Shown here one piece after another: positions 33,837 to 43,413 of a stretch of 64,000 nt of DNA. The DNA comes from Henriciella sp045287255 (GTDB taxonomy: Bacteria; Pseudomonadota; Alphaproteobacteria; Caulobacterales; Hyphomonadaceae). The notes under the pieces are model-generated. The model ran no database searches and was not told the origin of the DNA. It worked only from the letters and a program-made list of their open reading frames with translations. Position numbers and translations under genes: made by a program. The DNA is taken from the NCBI RefSeq assembly GCF_045287255.1, contig NZ_CP137142.1, positions 2,542,001-2,606,000 on the forward strand. Direction: 5' to 3'. Position 1 is the stretch's first letter. Every line of letters begins with the position of its first letter.

Positions 33837-35000
33837 ATGTCAGACGTCCTCGATATCCCCAAGGCCAAGTGGCGCGAGGATGAGGAGATTCAGATCTTCA
33901 ACGACGCGGTTGCAAGCTTTTTCGATAAAGAGCTGAAACCCCATGTTGAAGGCTGGCGTGAGGCCGGCATGGTGCCCCGCGATGTCTGGACGAAAGCGGG
34001 CGAAATGGGGCTCCTGCTCCCCTCTGCCCCTGAAGAATATGGCGGTGCAGGTGGGGACTTCCGCCATGACGCGGTGATTATCGAACAGCTGGAGCTACAA
34101 GGCATTGCGGGCTTTGGCATCGGCCTGCACAACGCGATCGTTGCGCCCTACATCATCCATTACGGGTCCGAAGACCAGAAAAAGCGCCTGCTGCCCAAGC
34201 TCGCCACGGGCGAGCTGGTCTGCGCCATCGCGATGACAGAGCCGGGCACGGGATCGGACCTGCAAAACATCAAGACGACAGCTATCAAAGAAGGCAACCA
34301 GTATGTGATCAATGGGTCTAAGACCTTCATCACGAATGGCCAAACCGCCAATCTGGTCCTCGTTTGCGCCAAGACCGACCCGTCCAAGGGGGCCAAGGGC
34401 ATTTCGATCATGATGGTCGAGACTGATGAGGTTGAGGGCTTTGAACGGGGCCGAAACCTTAAGAAGATTGGCCAACCCGCTGCGGATACGTCCGAGCTGT
34501 TCTTCAATGACGTCAAAGTCCCGGCCAGCGCGCTGCTCGGCCCGGAAGAGGGACAAGGCTTTATCCAGCTCATGCAGCAACTCCCGCAAGAGCGCCACAT
34601 TATCGGCATTCAGGGCATCGGCATGATCGAACGCGCCCTGAAAGAGACCATCGCCTATGTCAAACAGCGTAAGGCGTTTGGCGGGACAATCATGGATTTC
34701 CAGAACACGCAGTTCAAACTTGCCGAATGCAAGACCGAAGCAACGGTCGCCAAAGTCTTTGTCGAGCATTGCACAGAGCTGCTCCTGAAAGGCGAGTTGG
34801 ACGCCGCCACTGCTTCCATGTCGAAATACTGGATCAGCGACCTGCAATGCAAGATCATTGATGAGTGTCTACAGTTGCATGGCGGCTGGGGCTATATGGA
34901 TGAATATCCGATCGGCCAGATGTATCAGGATGCCCGCGTCCAACGCATCTATGGCGGCGCCAATGAAGTCATGAAAATGCTGATCGCAAGGACCCTCTGA
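33837..35000 (+). CDS. Acyl-CoA dehydrogenase
   Basis: 387 residues, standard ACAD length. Signatures: CAIAMTEPGTGSDLQNIKT (FAD-binding), RKAFGGTIMDFQNTQFKLA and the C-terminal QLHGGWGYMDEYPIGQMYQDARVQRIYGGANEVMK. The catalytic Glu is probably in the GGANE segment, as in short/medium-chain enzymes. Downstream of a LiuR-like site and upstream of the thioesterase and thiolase. Confidence 0.92.
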   Translation: MSDVLDIPKAKWREDEEIQIFNDAVASFFDKELKPHVEGWREAGMVPRDVWTKAGEMGLLLPSAPEEYGGAGGDFRHDAVIIEQLELQGIAGFGIGLHNAIVAPYIIHYGSEDQKKRLLPKLATGELVCAIAMTEPGTGSDLQNIKTTAIKEGNQYVINGSKTFITNGQTANLVLVCAKTDPSKGAKGISIMMVETDEVEGFERGRNLKKIGQPAADTSELFFNDVKVPASALLGPEEGQGFIQLMQQLPQERHIIGIQGIGMIERALKETIAYVKQRKAFGGTIMDFQNTQFKLAECKTEATVAKVFVEHCTELLLKGELDAATASMSKYWISDLQCKIIDECLQLHGGWGYMDEYPIGQMYQDARVQRIYGGANEVMKMLIARTL

Positions 35001-35002
35001 CA

Positions 35003-35191
35003 ATGCGCAAGAGGCTCCCCAATCTGGTTTTGTATGGTGGTATCGGAAATCTAGTTTTCGGTATTTGGGCAACTGCCGCTGGAAAATCTACGGCGATGGC
35101 TGGGCTCATTATTGGTGTCACACTCCTATCGATTTGGGCGATCTTTTACCGTGGAAAGCAGAATGGGGATCAAACCGAAGATGCCCGATAG
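35003..35191 (+). CDS. Small membrane protein between acyl-CoA dehydrogenase and thioesterase
   Basis: 62 residues with two hydrophobic stretches (LVLYGGIGNLVFGIWATAA and MAGLIIGVTLLSIWAIFY) and a basic polar tail. Starts 3 bases after the preceding stop, with AAGGA upstream; its end overlaps the thioesterase start. Unknown function. Confidence 0.5.
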   Translation: MRKRLPNLVLYGGIGNLVFGIWATAAGKSTAMAGLIIGVTLLSIWAIFYRGKQNGDQTEDAR

Positions 35192-35633
35192 CCAGCTCAT
35201 GTATGATATGTTCAAGAAGCCTGCCGAGAGTTCGAAATCTCTCGGCTTTGAGCTTTTGTCTCTGGACATGACAAAGCTGGAAACCCGCGTTCGGTTTGAC
35301 GGCAAGGCTGAGTTCACCAATCCCGCTGGCTATGTTCAGGGCGGTTATCTCTCAGCGATGATGGATGACACGATTGGCATGCTCGCCACGGTCAAGATGG
35401 GCACGACAAAATTCCCTTCGACAATTGACCTTCACACCCACTTCCTGCGCCCCGTGCGCACGGGAATCATCGAAGTTGTCGCGCGCCTGCGCAACATTGG
35501 CCGTCAGGTGATTTTCGCCGAAGCAGACCTATATGATAGCCGGGGGAAAGAAGCCGCCCGGGCCACCGCATCACTCGCCATCAATCCGATGAAGGCGCCT
35601 GCGCGCCCGACCAAGGAGCAGCATAATGGATAA
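35181..35633 (+). CDS. PaaI-family hotdog-fold thioesterase
   Basis: 150 residues from the ATG at 35181 (GGGGATC upstream; ATG at 35163 possible). Hotdog hallmark: NPAGYVQGGYLSAMMDDTIGM, with the active-site aspartate in the DDT position, and TIDLHTHFLRPVRTG. Hydrolyses acyl- or aryl-CoA thioesters, probably clearing dead-end CoA esters in the cluster. Overlaps the next gene by 8 bases. Confidence 0.85.
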   Translation: MPDSQLMYDMFKKPAESSKSLGFELLSLDMTKLETRVRFDGKAEFTNPAGYVQGGYLSAMMDDTIGMLATVKMGTTKFPSTIDLHTHFLRPVRTGIIEVVARLRNIGRQVIFAEADLYDSRGKEAARATASLAINPMKAPARPTKEQHNG

Positions 35634-36240
35634 TTATGCGGACCTGATGTTCAGCGAAGCCGTGCAATCCTTTCAGGAACGCGTGGGTATGCGCGATAAG
35701 TATCAAGAGATTTATGCCGGACGCCATCGTGATGATCTTGATGAAAAAACCATCGTTTTCATCTCGGCAAGCAGCAGTTTCTATATTGCCAGCCAGGGCG
35801 CGAATGGCTGGCCCTATGTCCAACATCGCGGCGGCCCTGCTGGCTTTGTAAAAATCCTCGACCCCGACACAATCGGATTTGCAGACTATCTCGGTAATCG
35901 CCAGTTCATTACGCGTGGCAATCTGGAAACGTCCAAACGTGTTTCTCTCTTCTTCATGGATTATGCCCGCCGGGCGCGCCTGAAAATGCAAGGCATCGCA
36001 ACCATGATTGACGCAGAGAGCGACCCCGAACTTCAGGCGAAGCTTGCAACCGCCGAGGAAGGCCCGGTCGAACGCCTGACCACCATCAAGATTATCGCGC
36101 GTGACTGGAATTGTCCGAAATATATCGAGCCGCGCTACACCGAAGACCAGATCCACCAAATGCTGGAGCCCAAAATCTCTGCACTGGTCGCAGAGAATGA
36201 ACAGCTCAAAGCTCAACTCACAGCACTCAAGTCACCCTAG
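35626..36240 (+). CDS. Pyridoxamine 5'-phosphate oxidase-like flavin-binding protein
   Basis: 204 residues with the split-barrel FMN fold: FISASSSFYIASQGANGWPYVQHRGGPAGFVKIL and NRQFITRGNLETSKRVSLFFMDY. The C-terminus has a heptad helix (ISALVAENEQLKAQLTAL). In this family many members bind FMN or F420 and reduce small substrates; none can be named. Coupled to the thioesterase. Confidence 0.78.
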   Translation: MDNYADLMFSEAVQSFQERVGMRDKYQEIYAGRHRDDLDEKTIVFISASSSFYIASQGANGWPYVQHRGGPAGFVKILDPDTIGFADYLGNRQFITRGNLETSKRVSLFFMDYARRARLKMQGIATMIDAESDPELQAKLATAEEGPVERLTTIKIIARDWNCPKYIEPRYTEDQIHQMLEPKISALVAENEQLKAQLTALKSP

Positions 36241-36288
36241 TGGGCAGATGCCCCACGACAGAAATTCTAAAAACAGGAGCCCCCTCCA

Positions 36289-37494
36289 ATGACCGAAGCC
36301 TATATTTATGACGCTGTGCGTACCCCGCGCGGCAAAGGTAAGAAATCTGGCAGCTTGCACGAAATTACCGCGCTGAGCCTTGCCACGCAGGCCCTGCAAG
36401 CTGTGCGCGACCGCAATGATCTCGACACATCTTATGTCGACGATGTTGTTCTGGGCTGTGTATCTCCGGTTGGGGAGCAAGGCGCTGATATTGCACGGAT
36501 TGCCGTTCTGAACGCAGACTATGCCGAGACGACAGCAGGTGTACAGATTGACCGTTTCTGCGCCTCTGGCCTTGAAGCCTGTAACATGGCAGCGGCGAAA
36601 GTGATGTCTGGCGAAGCCGACATGGCGATTGGCGGCGGCGTTGAGAGCATGTCGCGCGTCCCAATGGGGGCCTCAGGCGGTGCCTGGTCGTCTGATCCAA
36701 GCGTTGCGATCAAAACCTATTTTGCCCCGCAAGGCGTTGGCGCTGACACGATCGCGACCAAGTGGGGTTTCTCCCGCGATGATGTTGATGCCTATGCGGT
36801 TGAGAGCCAGCAGCGGGCCACCCGCGCCTGGAAAGAAGGCCGTTTCTCAAAGTCTATCATCCCAGTGAAAGACCAGATGGGCGGCACACAGCTCGACCAT
36901 GATGAGCACATGCGCCCAGATGCCGACATGCAAAGCCTTGCTGCGCTGAACCCGTCTTTTGCCGGTATGGGCGCAATGGGTTTCGATGAGGTCATCAAGC
37001 AGCGTTATCCAGAACTGGAAGCGATTGATCACGTCCACCATGCCGGGAACTCTTCAGGCATCGTGGATGGTGCCTCAGCGGTTCTGTTTGGCAGTAAGGA
37101 AATGGGCGAAAAGCTCGGCCTGAAGCCGCGCGCACGGATCAAGTCCATGGCCTCTATTGGTTCTGAGCCAGGCATCATGCTGACTGGTCCAACTGCGGTG
37201 ACGCAAAAGGCGCTGAAGAAAGCCGGCATGGATGTTGGCGATGTCGACATCTATGAGCTGAACGAGGCGTTTGCCTCTGTCCCTATGCTGATGATGCACC
37301 TGCTCGGCATTCCGCATGACAAGATGAACGTGAATGGTGGCGCGATTGCGATGGGTCACCCACTCGGCGCAACCGGCGCGATGCTGCTCGGCACCATGGT
37401 CGACGAGCTTGAGCGTGCGGACAAGGAAACCGCCCTGGTTACGCTCTGCGTCGGCGCCGGTATGGGCACCGCCACCATCATCGAACGCGTTTAA
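36289..37494 (+). CDS. Acetyl-CoA C-acyltransferase (thiolase)
   Basis: 401 residues, normal thiolase length. Nucleophile Cys in DRFCASGLEACNMA (about residue 88), the His in VNGGAIAMGHPLGATGA and the second Cys in TLCVGAGMG are all present. It does the last, thiolytic step of beta-oxidation, or ketothiolase chemistry in the reverse sense. Followed by the FadB-type gene, so a FadAB-like pair is likely. Confidence 0.93.
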   Translation: MTEAYIYDAVRTPRGKGKKSGSLHEITALSLATQALQAVRDRNDLDTSYVDDVVLGCVSPVGEQGADIARIAVLNADYAETTAGVQIDRFCASGLEACNMAAAKVMSGEADMAIGGGVESMSRVPMGASGGAWSSDPSVAIKTYFAPQGVGADTIATKWGFSRDDVDAYAVESQQRATRAWKEGRFSKSIIPVKDQMGGTQLDHDEHMRPDADMQSLAALNPSFAGMGAMGFDEVIKQRYPELEAIDHVHHAGNSSGIVDGASAVLFGSKEMGEKLGLKPRARIKSMASIGSEPGIMLTGPTAVTQKALKKAGMDVGDVDIYELNEAFASVPMLMMHLLGIPHDKMNVNGGAIAMGHPLGATGAMLLGTMVDELERADKETALVTLCVGAGMGTATIIERV

Positions 37495-37515
37495 GATTTA
37501 AAAGTAGAGACAGTT

Positions 37516-39747
37516 ATGAACCTCGAAACATTCAAATTCGACATTGATGCCGACGGTATCGCACACGCCGTTTTCGATGTCCCCGGCCGCAGCATGAACA
37601 CGCTCACGGCCAAAGCCATTGCCGACATTATCGCCATCACCAAAGAGGTGGGCGAGAATGATGCGATCAAAGGCCTCGTCATTTCCTCAGGCAAACCAAG
37701 CGGTTTCTGCGCTGGCGCAGACCTTGGCGAGATGGGTCAGGCCGCTGGCGGTAAACCAGAGTCGGAAATGTCCGAAGCTGAGCTGAAAAAAGCCCAGTTC
37801 GATCGCGGCTTTGCGCTGAACAAGACCCTGCGCGAGCTTGAAACTTGCGGGAAGCCAATCGGTGTCGCCCTGAACGGCCTCGCCCTTGGTGGCGGTCTGG
37901 AAGTCGCTCTTGCGGGTCACTATCGCGTTGCTGCGAATGACAATCCGAAAATTCAGTTCGGTCTGCCAGAAGCCAAGATTGGCCTGCTGCCCGGTGCTGG
38001 TGGAACACAGCGTCTGCCGCGCCTGATCGGCGTTCAGAACGCCCTGCCCCTGATCCTTGAAGGCAAGTCTTTCAACGCTGAGAAGGCGCTCGGCATGGGT
38101 GTTGTAAACGAGCTCGCCCCGGCTGCTGAAACGGTTGAGAAGGCAAAAGCCTGGGTCAAAGCCAACCCGAACGCGAAAGCGCCATGGGACACTGATGGCT
38201 TCAAAATCCCTGGCGGTGTTGTTCACCGTCATCCAGGTGCCGGTCAGGTCGCGACCATGGCCAATGCCATGCTGATGGCGAAGACTTATGGCAACTATCC
38301 GGCCCAGAAAAACATCCTGTCCTGTGTCTATGAAGGCATGCAAGTGCCGATTGATGCGGCCCTGCGGATTGAAACCCGCTACTTCATCAACACCCAGCAG
38401 CGCCCGGAAGCCAAAGCGATGATCCGTTCGCTCTTCCTGTCGACGCAGGCTTTGTCCAAGGGGGCAAGCCGTCCAGCAGGCTATGACAAGTATGCCCTCA
38501 ACAAGGTTGCTGTGATCGGGGCTGGCCTAATGGGTGCCGGGATTGCCTATGAGCAAGCCCGCGCCGGGATCGAGACTGTTCTCGTCGATGTCTCGGTTGA
38601 GAATGCCGAGAAGGGTAAAGAATACTCTCGCCGCCTGGTCGAAAAAGCCATCTCTCGCGGGAAGATGACTCAGGAGAAGGGCGATGCCCTGCTCGCGCGC
38701 ATCCACCCGACCGACAATTATGACGATTTCAAAGGCGCTGACCTTGTCGTTGAAGCGGTGTTTGAGAACCCTGAGCTGAAAGCCAAGATCACCAAGATGG
38801 CGGAAGAGCAGCTGGGTGAGACGGCAGTGATGGGCTCCAACACCTCAACCTTGCCGATTACGGGTCTGGCAGAAGCGTCTGTTCGCCCGGAAAACTTCAT
38901 CGGCATCCACTTCTTCTCACCCGTTGAGCGGATGGGTCTGGTTGAGATCATCATGGGTGAGAAAACGTCTGAAGAGACCCTCGCCAAGTCGATTGATTAC
39001 GTTCTGGCGATCCGCAAGACGCCAATCGTCGTTAATGATAGCCGTGGTTTCTACACCTCGCGCTGCTTCGGTACCTACACGCAGGAAGGCATGCAAATGC
39101 TGGCCGAGGGCATCAAGCCAGCCATCATTGAAAATGTTGGCCGCCAGTCCGGTATGCCGATGGGGCCACTGGAAGTGTCTGACTCTGTTGGTCTCGACAC
39201 TGCGCTGAAAGTGGGCCGCCAGATGGCTGCGGCTGCGGGCATCGACTATAATGGCAATGAGCTGGGCCAGATGATGGCCTGGCTGGTTGAGGATGAAGGC
39301 CGCGTTGGTCGTAAGGCCGGTAAGGGCTTCTACGACTATAATGAGAAGGGCAAACCTGCCCGCCTCTGGCCCGACCTCAACAAGAAGATTGACGTTACCG
39401 TTGATGAGTGTCCACCCGCCATGAAGAAAGAGCTGATCAATCGCTTCCTGATCCGTCAGGCGGTTGAGGTTGCGCGCTGCTTCGAGGAAGGCGTGATCAC
39501 CGATGCACGTGATGCTGACATTGGCTCAATCCTCGCCTGGGGCTTTGCGCCTTACACAGGTGGCTGCGCCAGCTATATGGACCTGATCTGGGGTATTCCG
39601 GCCTTTGTTGCCGAGGCAGACAAGCTCGCCGAAAAGTATGGCGAGCGCTTCAAAGTCCCACAAATGCTGCGCGACATGGCGGCGAATGGCGAGACCTTCT
39701 ACAGTCGGTTCCCACCGGCAGGCGCAGAACAAAAAGCGGCTGCTTAA
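37516..39747 (+). CDS. FadB/FadJ-type enoyl-CoA hydratase / 3-hydroxyacyl-CoA dehydrogenase fusion
   Basis: 743 residues. N-terminal crotonase domain (FCAGADLGEMGQA, LALGGGLEVALAGHYRVA, PEAKIGLLPGAGGTQRLPRL), then a NAD-binding domain (VIGAGLMGAGIAYEQARAG), the catalytic segment NFIGIHFFSPVERM and a C-terminal 3HCDH part (GFYDYNEKGKPARLWP). It does two consecutive beta-oxidation steps. Forms a unit with the thiolase and ends in a terminator. Confidence 0.93.
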   Translation: MNLETFKFDIDADGIAHAVFDVPGRSMNTLTAKAIADIIAITKEVGENDAIKGLVISSGKPSGFCAGADLGEMGQAAGGKPESEMSEAELKKAQFDRGFALNKTLRELETCGKPIGVALNGLALGGGLEVALAGHYRVAANDNPKIQFGLPEAKIGLLPGAGGTQRLPRLIGVQNALPLILEGKSFNAEKALGMGVVNELAPAAETVEKAKAWVKANPNAKAPWDTDGFKIPGGVVHRHPGAGQVATMANAMLMAKTYGNYPAQKNILSCVYEGMQVPIDAALRIETRYFINTQQRPEAKAMIRSLFLSTQALSKGASRPAGYDKYALNKVAVIGAGLMGAGIAYEQARAGIETVLVDVSVENAEKGKEYSRRLVEKAISRGKMTQEKGDALLARIHPTDNYDDFKGADLVVEAVFENPELKAKITKMAEEQLGETAVMGSNTSTLPITGLAEASVRPENFIGIHFFSPVERMGLVEIIMGEKTSEETLAKSIDYVLAIRKTPIVVNDSRGFYTSRCFGTYTQEGMQMLAEGIKPAIIENVGRQSGMPMGPLEVSDSVGLDTALKVGRQMAAAAGIDYNGNELGQMMAWLVEDEGRVGRKAGKGFYDYNEKGKPARLWPDLNKKIDVTVDECPPAMKKELINRFLIRQAVEVARCFEEGVITDARDADIGSILAWGFAPYTGGCASYMDLIWGIPAFVAEADKLAEKYGERFKVPQMLRDMAANGETFYSRFPPAGAEQKAAA

Positions 39748-39767
39748 AACGAAACAGCATAATCATC

Positions 39768-39794
39768 AAAGCCGGGGCAATCTGTTCCGGCTTT
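39768..39794 (+). terminator. Terminator after the FadB-type gene
   Basis: AAAGCCGG / CCGGCTTT stem, then TTTATTT, 20 bases after the stop. Confidence 0.8.
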
Positions 39795-39884
39795 TTTATT
39801 TTATCTGTATTGACCCCAGATTACTCTTTGTTAATAGGTCGGGCGGTCAATTTTGACTGCTGCTTTTTACTTAGGGGATTTTTA

Positions 39885-40208
39885 ATGAAAAAAGCCGTTC
39901 TGCTTAGTGCTATCGCTGTATCTCTATCTACACTGCCTGCCTGCACAACTACTGAGAAAGTGGCTGTACAACAGCCAGGAGATAAGACCCTTACATGTGA
40001 GCAACTAGAAGCAGAGTTCGTAAAGCTCGATAACGTCATGCAAGACGCTCAGGGCGATAAGGGGGTTAATACTGCCAATGTTGCAGCAGTAGTATTCTTT
40101 TGGCCTGCCGCAGTCGGCAACTACATGAATGCAAAAGATGCGGAAGAGCTGGTTGAGAAGCGACGCACACACTTAATGAGCATTTATGACTCCAAAGGCT
40201 GCCAATAG
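39885..40208 (+). CDS. Small lipoprotein
   Basis: 107 residues from the ATG at 39885, with AGGGGA upstream. Lipoprotein signal MKKAVLLSAIAVSLSTLPAC. One hydrophobic segment (VNTANVAAVVFFWPAAVGNYM) in an otherwise charged domain. The pattern CEQLEAEFVKLDNVMQ resembles short lipoproteins of unknown role. AT-richer than flanking genes. Monocistronic, terminator on each side. Confidence 0.7.
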   Translation: MKKAVLLSAIAVSLSTLPACTTTEKVAVQQPGDKTLTCEQLEAEFVKLDNVMQDAQGDKGVNTANVAAVVFFWPAAVGNYMNAKDAEELVEKRRTHLMSIYDSKGCQ

Positions 40209-40226
40209 TATAACTTAAATATGATG

Positions 40227-40253
40227 AAGCCGAAGCCATCCAAGCTTCGGCTT
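40227..40253 (+). terminator. Terminator after the small lipoprotein gene
   Basis: Perfect 10-bp stem AAGCCGAAGC / GCTTCGGCTT with a 7-base loop, followed by TTTCTAT. Confidence 0.85.
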
Positions 40254-40330
40254 TTTCTATATCCGGGTTTTCCCGTATCCAAACTCCGTCAGCGCGTTCC
40301 TATCCTCGTTTTGTAACTGGAGGACGCAGT

Positions 40331-41164
40331 ATGACTGTAACAGCAATTCTAGGTGGTCCAGACGACGCCTGTAAAACCCAAATTGATTGCGCCATTGAGC
40401 TGACGCGCCGTCTGAAAACGACCCTCAAAGGTCTCACCATTATGCCGGATCCGGTAAACTCGGTGATGTATTTTGCTTCGGCCGAAGCCGTTATGGCAGG
40501 CGCCCCGGGCATTGATGCCGTGAAGCAGGCCCAGGAGAAAACCAACGAGGCGTTGGAAGCGCTGTTCGACAGCAAAACCCGGCAAGAGAAATGGTTACGC
40601 GCGCACTTTGAAAACCTAACCGGCAGCATTCCGGCATACGCGGCCGCAGAAGCTGCACTGAGCGATGCCTTTGTGTTTCCCCGGGGCTCTGCAACCAGTA
40701 ATCACGCGCTTAATCCGGCATTCGAGCATACACTGATGACGGCGCGGTTGCCGCTGATCCTGGCGTCCGGTGATGGGCGAGCAGACGGCCCCCCCATCAT
40801 TGCATGGGATGGCAGCCCGCAAGCTGCCCGCGCGATCCGGTTCCACCTGACCCTGCTGATGAGCTATGATGAGGTGATCATTGCTCAGCAGGCCGACAAG
40901 GTCCGCCCGGACATCGCCCAATGCGCCTCAACAACACCGGAAGCACTTGCAGCATGGCTCGGTGAAGAGCGCCTAGGTGCCAAGATTGAGACATTTGACG
41001 GGGCTGTCGGCGAGGGCCTGATCAAGCTGGCGAAAAAACACGATTCCAGTCTGATCGTTATGGGCGCTTACGGCCATAGCCGTATGGGCGAAATGCTGTT
41101 TGGCGGCACCAGCCGCGCCCTGCTCAATGCCAGCGACGGCCCTGCCCTCGCTCTGGCCCACTAA
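40331..41164 (+). CDS. Universal stress protein, UspA superfamily
   Basis: 277 residues, long enough for two tandem Usp domains. The C-terminal one has the ATP-binding signature IVMGAYGHSRMGEMLFGGTSRAL; the N-terminal half keeps the start (VTAILGGPDDACKTQIDCAIELTRRL) but no clear G-2X-G-9X-G motif. GGAGG precedes the ATG. Role unknown; usually stress survival or respiratory adaptation. Confidence 0.87.
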   Translation: MTVTAILGGPDDACKTQIDCAIELTRRLKTTLKGLTIMPDPVNSVMYFASAEAVMAGAPGIDAVKQAQEKTNEALEALFDSKTRQEKWLRAHFENLTGSIPAYAAAEAALSDAFVFPRGSATSNHALNPAFEHTLMTARLPLILASGDGRADGPPIIAWDGSPQAARAIRFHLTLLMSYDEVIIAQQADKVRPDIAQCASTTPEALAAWLGEERLGAKIETFDGAVGEGLIKLAKKHDSSLIVMGAYGHSRMGEMLFGGTSRALLNASDGPALALAH

Positions 41165-41178
41165 AGACGGAGACTGTA

Positions 41179-41547
41179 ATGACATTGAAGAGAGTCGTTC
41201 TGCGCCTTGCCCGCAATGAAGGCTATCCCGAAGGAGATGACAGTCAGGGCTATGTCCTGGTCGCGCCGTTGACCGCTGACGGCCTAATTGACCTCGATGA
41301 GTGGCGTGAAAACCGGGAAGCCTGCACCGTTGATCGGTTTCATCCTGACCCAGATGAGAAAGCGGATGGGTGGCTAACCCATCGCGGGTCGCATTGGCGG
41401 TTCCGGTATGATGAAGAGGATGAAGGTCCGGACGAAGGCGGTTATCGTCTTGGCGAGCACCGCTTCCGCCCCGGTGAATATGTCACGATCGCCCATCATG
41501 GCGAAGACCCGCTAACCTATATCGTTACCGATGTGACCAAGGTTTAG
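41179..41547 (+). CDS. Hypothetical protein, acidic, 122 residues
   Basis: 122 residues, acidic, no signal peptide. Recognisable patterns are GYVLVAPLTADGLIDLDEWR and HWRFRYDEEDEGPDEGGYRLGEHRFRPGEYVTI, which I have seen in unnamed alphaproteobacterial proteins. Follows the universal stress gene by 14 bases, so probably cotranscribed. Confidence 0.7.
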   Translation: MTLKRVVLRLARNEGYPEGDDSQGYVLVAPLTADGLIDLDEWRENREACTVDRFHPDPDEKADGWLTHRGSHWRFRYDEEDEGPDEGGYRLGEHRFRPGEYVTIAHHGEDPLTYIVTDVTKV

Positions 41548-41556
41548 GCGTAAAGA

Positions 41557-41589
41557 AAGGGCTGGAACGTCAATGCCGCTCCAGCCCTT
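41557..41589. terminator. Hairpin between convergent genes
   Basis: AAGGGCTGGA / TCCAGCCCTT, loop 13, then TTTCTCTT-like bases on the plus strand. Probably ends the 40331-41547 unit. Confidence 0.75.
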
Positions 41590-41637
41590 CTCTTATCCCT
41601 GGCACGTCTGCAGACGGCACCCGTAATAAGCTTGAAA

Positions 41638-42267
41638 CTAACCTTCAACGACCGGCGTCAGCAAGATCTCAACCCGGCGGTTAGCCGCGCGTCCTGCCGC
41701 TGTCGCATTATCAGCAATCGGCCGTGTCTCGCCCATACCAAGAGCGTTCAGACGAATATCCTGTACACCCCTTGCGATCAGAAATGACTGTACAGATTGG
41801 GCGCGGCGAATAGACAGGTCCAGATTGTAATCATCGGCGCCATCAGAGCTGGCATGACCGACAATATCAACCGTTGTGGACGGGAATTCGAGCAGTGTGT
41901 TCGCCACATCTGTCAGAGGCGCCTGAAAGCTCGGCTGGATTCTAGAACTATCGACCGGGAAGGTTACGCTGGACGGCATTGTCAGTGCGATCTGATCACC
42001 TTGGCGCTCAACCTCAATGCCCGTACCCGCTGTCTGCTGGCGCAGTTTTTCTTCCTGCTTATCCATATAGCCCCCAACGGCGGCACCCGCGATACCGCCA
42101 ATCACAGCGCCAACCGCGGCATTGCGCTTATCATCGCCACCGGCAAGGACACCAACGCCCGCACCAATAATAGCGCCGCCAGCAGCTGTACCAAGCTGGC
42201 GATTGGAAACATTCTGACACCCGGCCACAAGCGCCAGGACTGTTGCACCGATAATCAATTTTTGCAT
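41638..42267 (-). CDS. OmpA-family lipoprotein with glycine-zipper domain
   Basis: 209 residues from the ATG at 42267 (GGGGAGC upstream). Lipoprotein signal ending LALVAGC, a glycine-zipper stretch (AAGGAIIGAGVGVLAGG, AAVGAVIGGIAGAAVGGYMD), then a C-terminal OmpA-like domain (VDIVGHASSDGADDYNLDLSIRRAQSV, ending NRRVEILLTP) that binds peptidoglycan. Similar in build to Pal/YiaD-type envelope proteins. The in-frame ATG at 42282 is less likely. Confidence 0.88.
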   Translation of the reverse strand: MQKLIIGATVLALVAGCQNVSNRQLGTAAGGAIIGAGVGVLAGGDDKRNAAVGAVIGGIAGAAVGGYMDKQEEKLRQQTAGTGIEVERQGDQIALTMPSSVTFPVDSSRIQPSFQAPLTDVANTLLEFPSTTVDIVGHASSDGADDYNLDLSIRRAQSVQSFLIARGVQDIRLNALGMGETRPIADNATAAGRAANRRVEILLTPVVEG

Positions 42268-42466
42268 GGTTTTGCTCCCCATGTTTAACCTGAAAATCTA
42301 TTGTCTGTTTTGCCGAGGACTTCCTAGTGAACTCGACGACAGGATTGCAATCGTGCCCGCCAATAGCTGAACAGGATGCAACGAAAACGGGCGGAATTGT
42401 CATGATTTCGCCCTGTTCTGGTGACGCAGGTTTGGTTATCTGTCAGAGCTGAAACAGGAGGCTTTG

Positions 42467-43375
42467 ATGGTCCAACCCGCACTCACAGCATTAGCGCTGA
42501 TTTTCGTTCTTGGTCACGAGACCGTGCCTGCAGCGCTTGCAAACCTACAGGCAGCGCCCTCCGCGGAAGGGGAGCGTGACACGCTCCCTGCTGTTTCTGA
42601 ACCTGTTGTGACAGAGCCAGAAACAGAAATAGAATCTGCTATCGCTGTGGTGGAAACAGCTGCAGATGAAGCACGCTCTGATCCTCTGACGCAGCCTGTT
42701 ATAAACGAACCACTTACAGAAGTTGAAAATTTGCCGTCAGCTGAGGCGCCAGAGACCATTCCGGTTCGGGAAGTTCTGGAAACAGAGCCGACAATCCCGA
42801 CCAATATCATCACCCGTCATGACGCTGGGACGCAGAGCTATACCGTTCTGCTGGACCGCGCCCGTCTTGCCCTATCCTCTGCGAAGACCGCCAAGGGCCG
42901 ATTCACTCAGGCGAATGCAGATGGGTCACTCTATGGGGGGGACTTTGCGATCTCCCGCCCAGGCAAGCTGCGGTTTGAATATGACGCGCCTGTCCCGGTC
43001 TTGATCGTCTCTGATGGCACGACAGTGGCCATGGAAGACCGTGACCTGGAAACGATTGATCGCGTTCCATTGGGGGCGACCCCGCTCGGCCTTATCCTCA
43101 ATGATGAACTTGAGTTTACCGATGATGTTATCGTTACGGATGTCTCCGAAACGCAGGCTGCATTTGAGATCACTGTTGAAGATGCGAGTGGGGAGATGCC
43201 GGGCACACTCACCATGCAATTCAATCAGGCAGAAAATGCCCTGATCGGATGGCGCGCGGTTGATGCAGAGCTGAACACAACCATTGTCGCGCTTCAGGAC
43301 GTTGAGACCAATACAAGGATCAATCCTCGTGAATTCATTCTTCGCGACGCCGAAGATGAAGAAGACGAGCGGTAA
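42467..43375 (+). CDS. LolA-like outer-membrane lipoprotein carrier domain protein
   Basis: 302 residues from the ATG at 42467, with AGGAGG upstream. After a signal peptide, about 100 residues are acidic and Pro/Glu/Thr-rich. The C-terminal 190 residues have the LolA pattern: AKGRFTQANADGSLYGGDFAISRPGKLRFEYDAP (in part) and later GTLTMQFNQAENALIGWRAVD. LolA shuttles lipoproteins through the periplasm; the acidic arm is unusual. Divergent from the OmpA-like gene. Confidence 0.78.
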   Translation: MVQPALTALALIFVLGHETVPAALANLQAAPSAEGERDTLPAVSEPVVTEPETEIESAIAVVETAADEARSDPLTQPVINEPLTEVENLPSAEAPETIPVREVLETEPTIPTNIITRHDAGTQSYTVLLDRARLALSSAKTAKGRFTQANADGSLYGGDFAISRPGKLRFEYDAPVPVLIVSDGTTVAMEDRDLETIDRVPLGATPLGLILNDELEFTDDVIVTDVSETQAAFEITVEDASGEMPGTLTMQFNQAENALIGWRAVDAELNTTIVALQDVETNTRINPREFILRDAEDEEDER

Positions 43376-43413
43376 GTCAAACCGCTTCTGACGAAGCTTC
43401 TCTTAAAATAGAA

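Noticed and set aside
37485..37505. TTAA-rich spot before the FadB-type gene as a CtrA site
   Set aside because: Spacing is TTAA-N3-TTAA, not N7.
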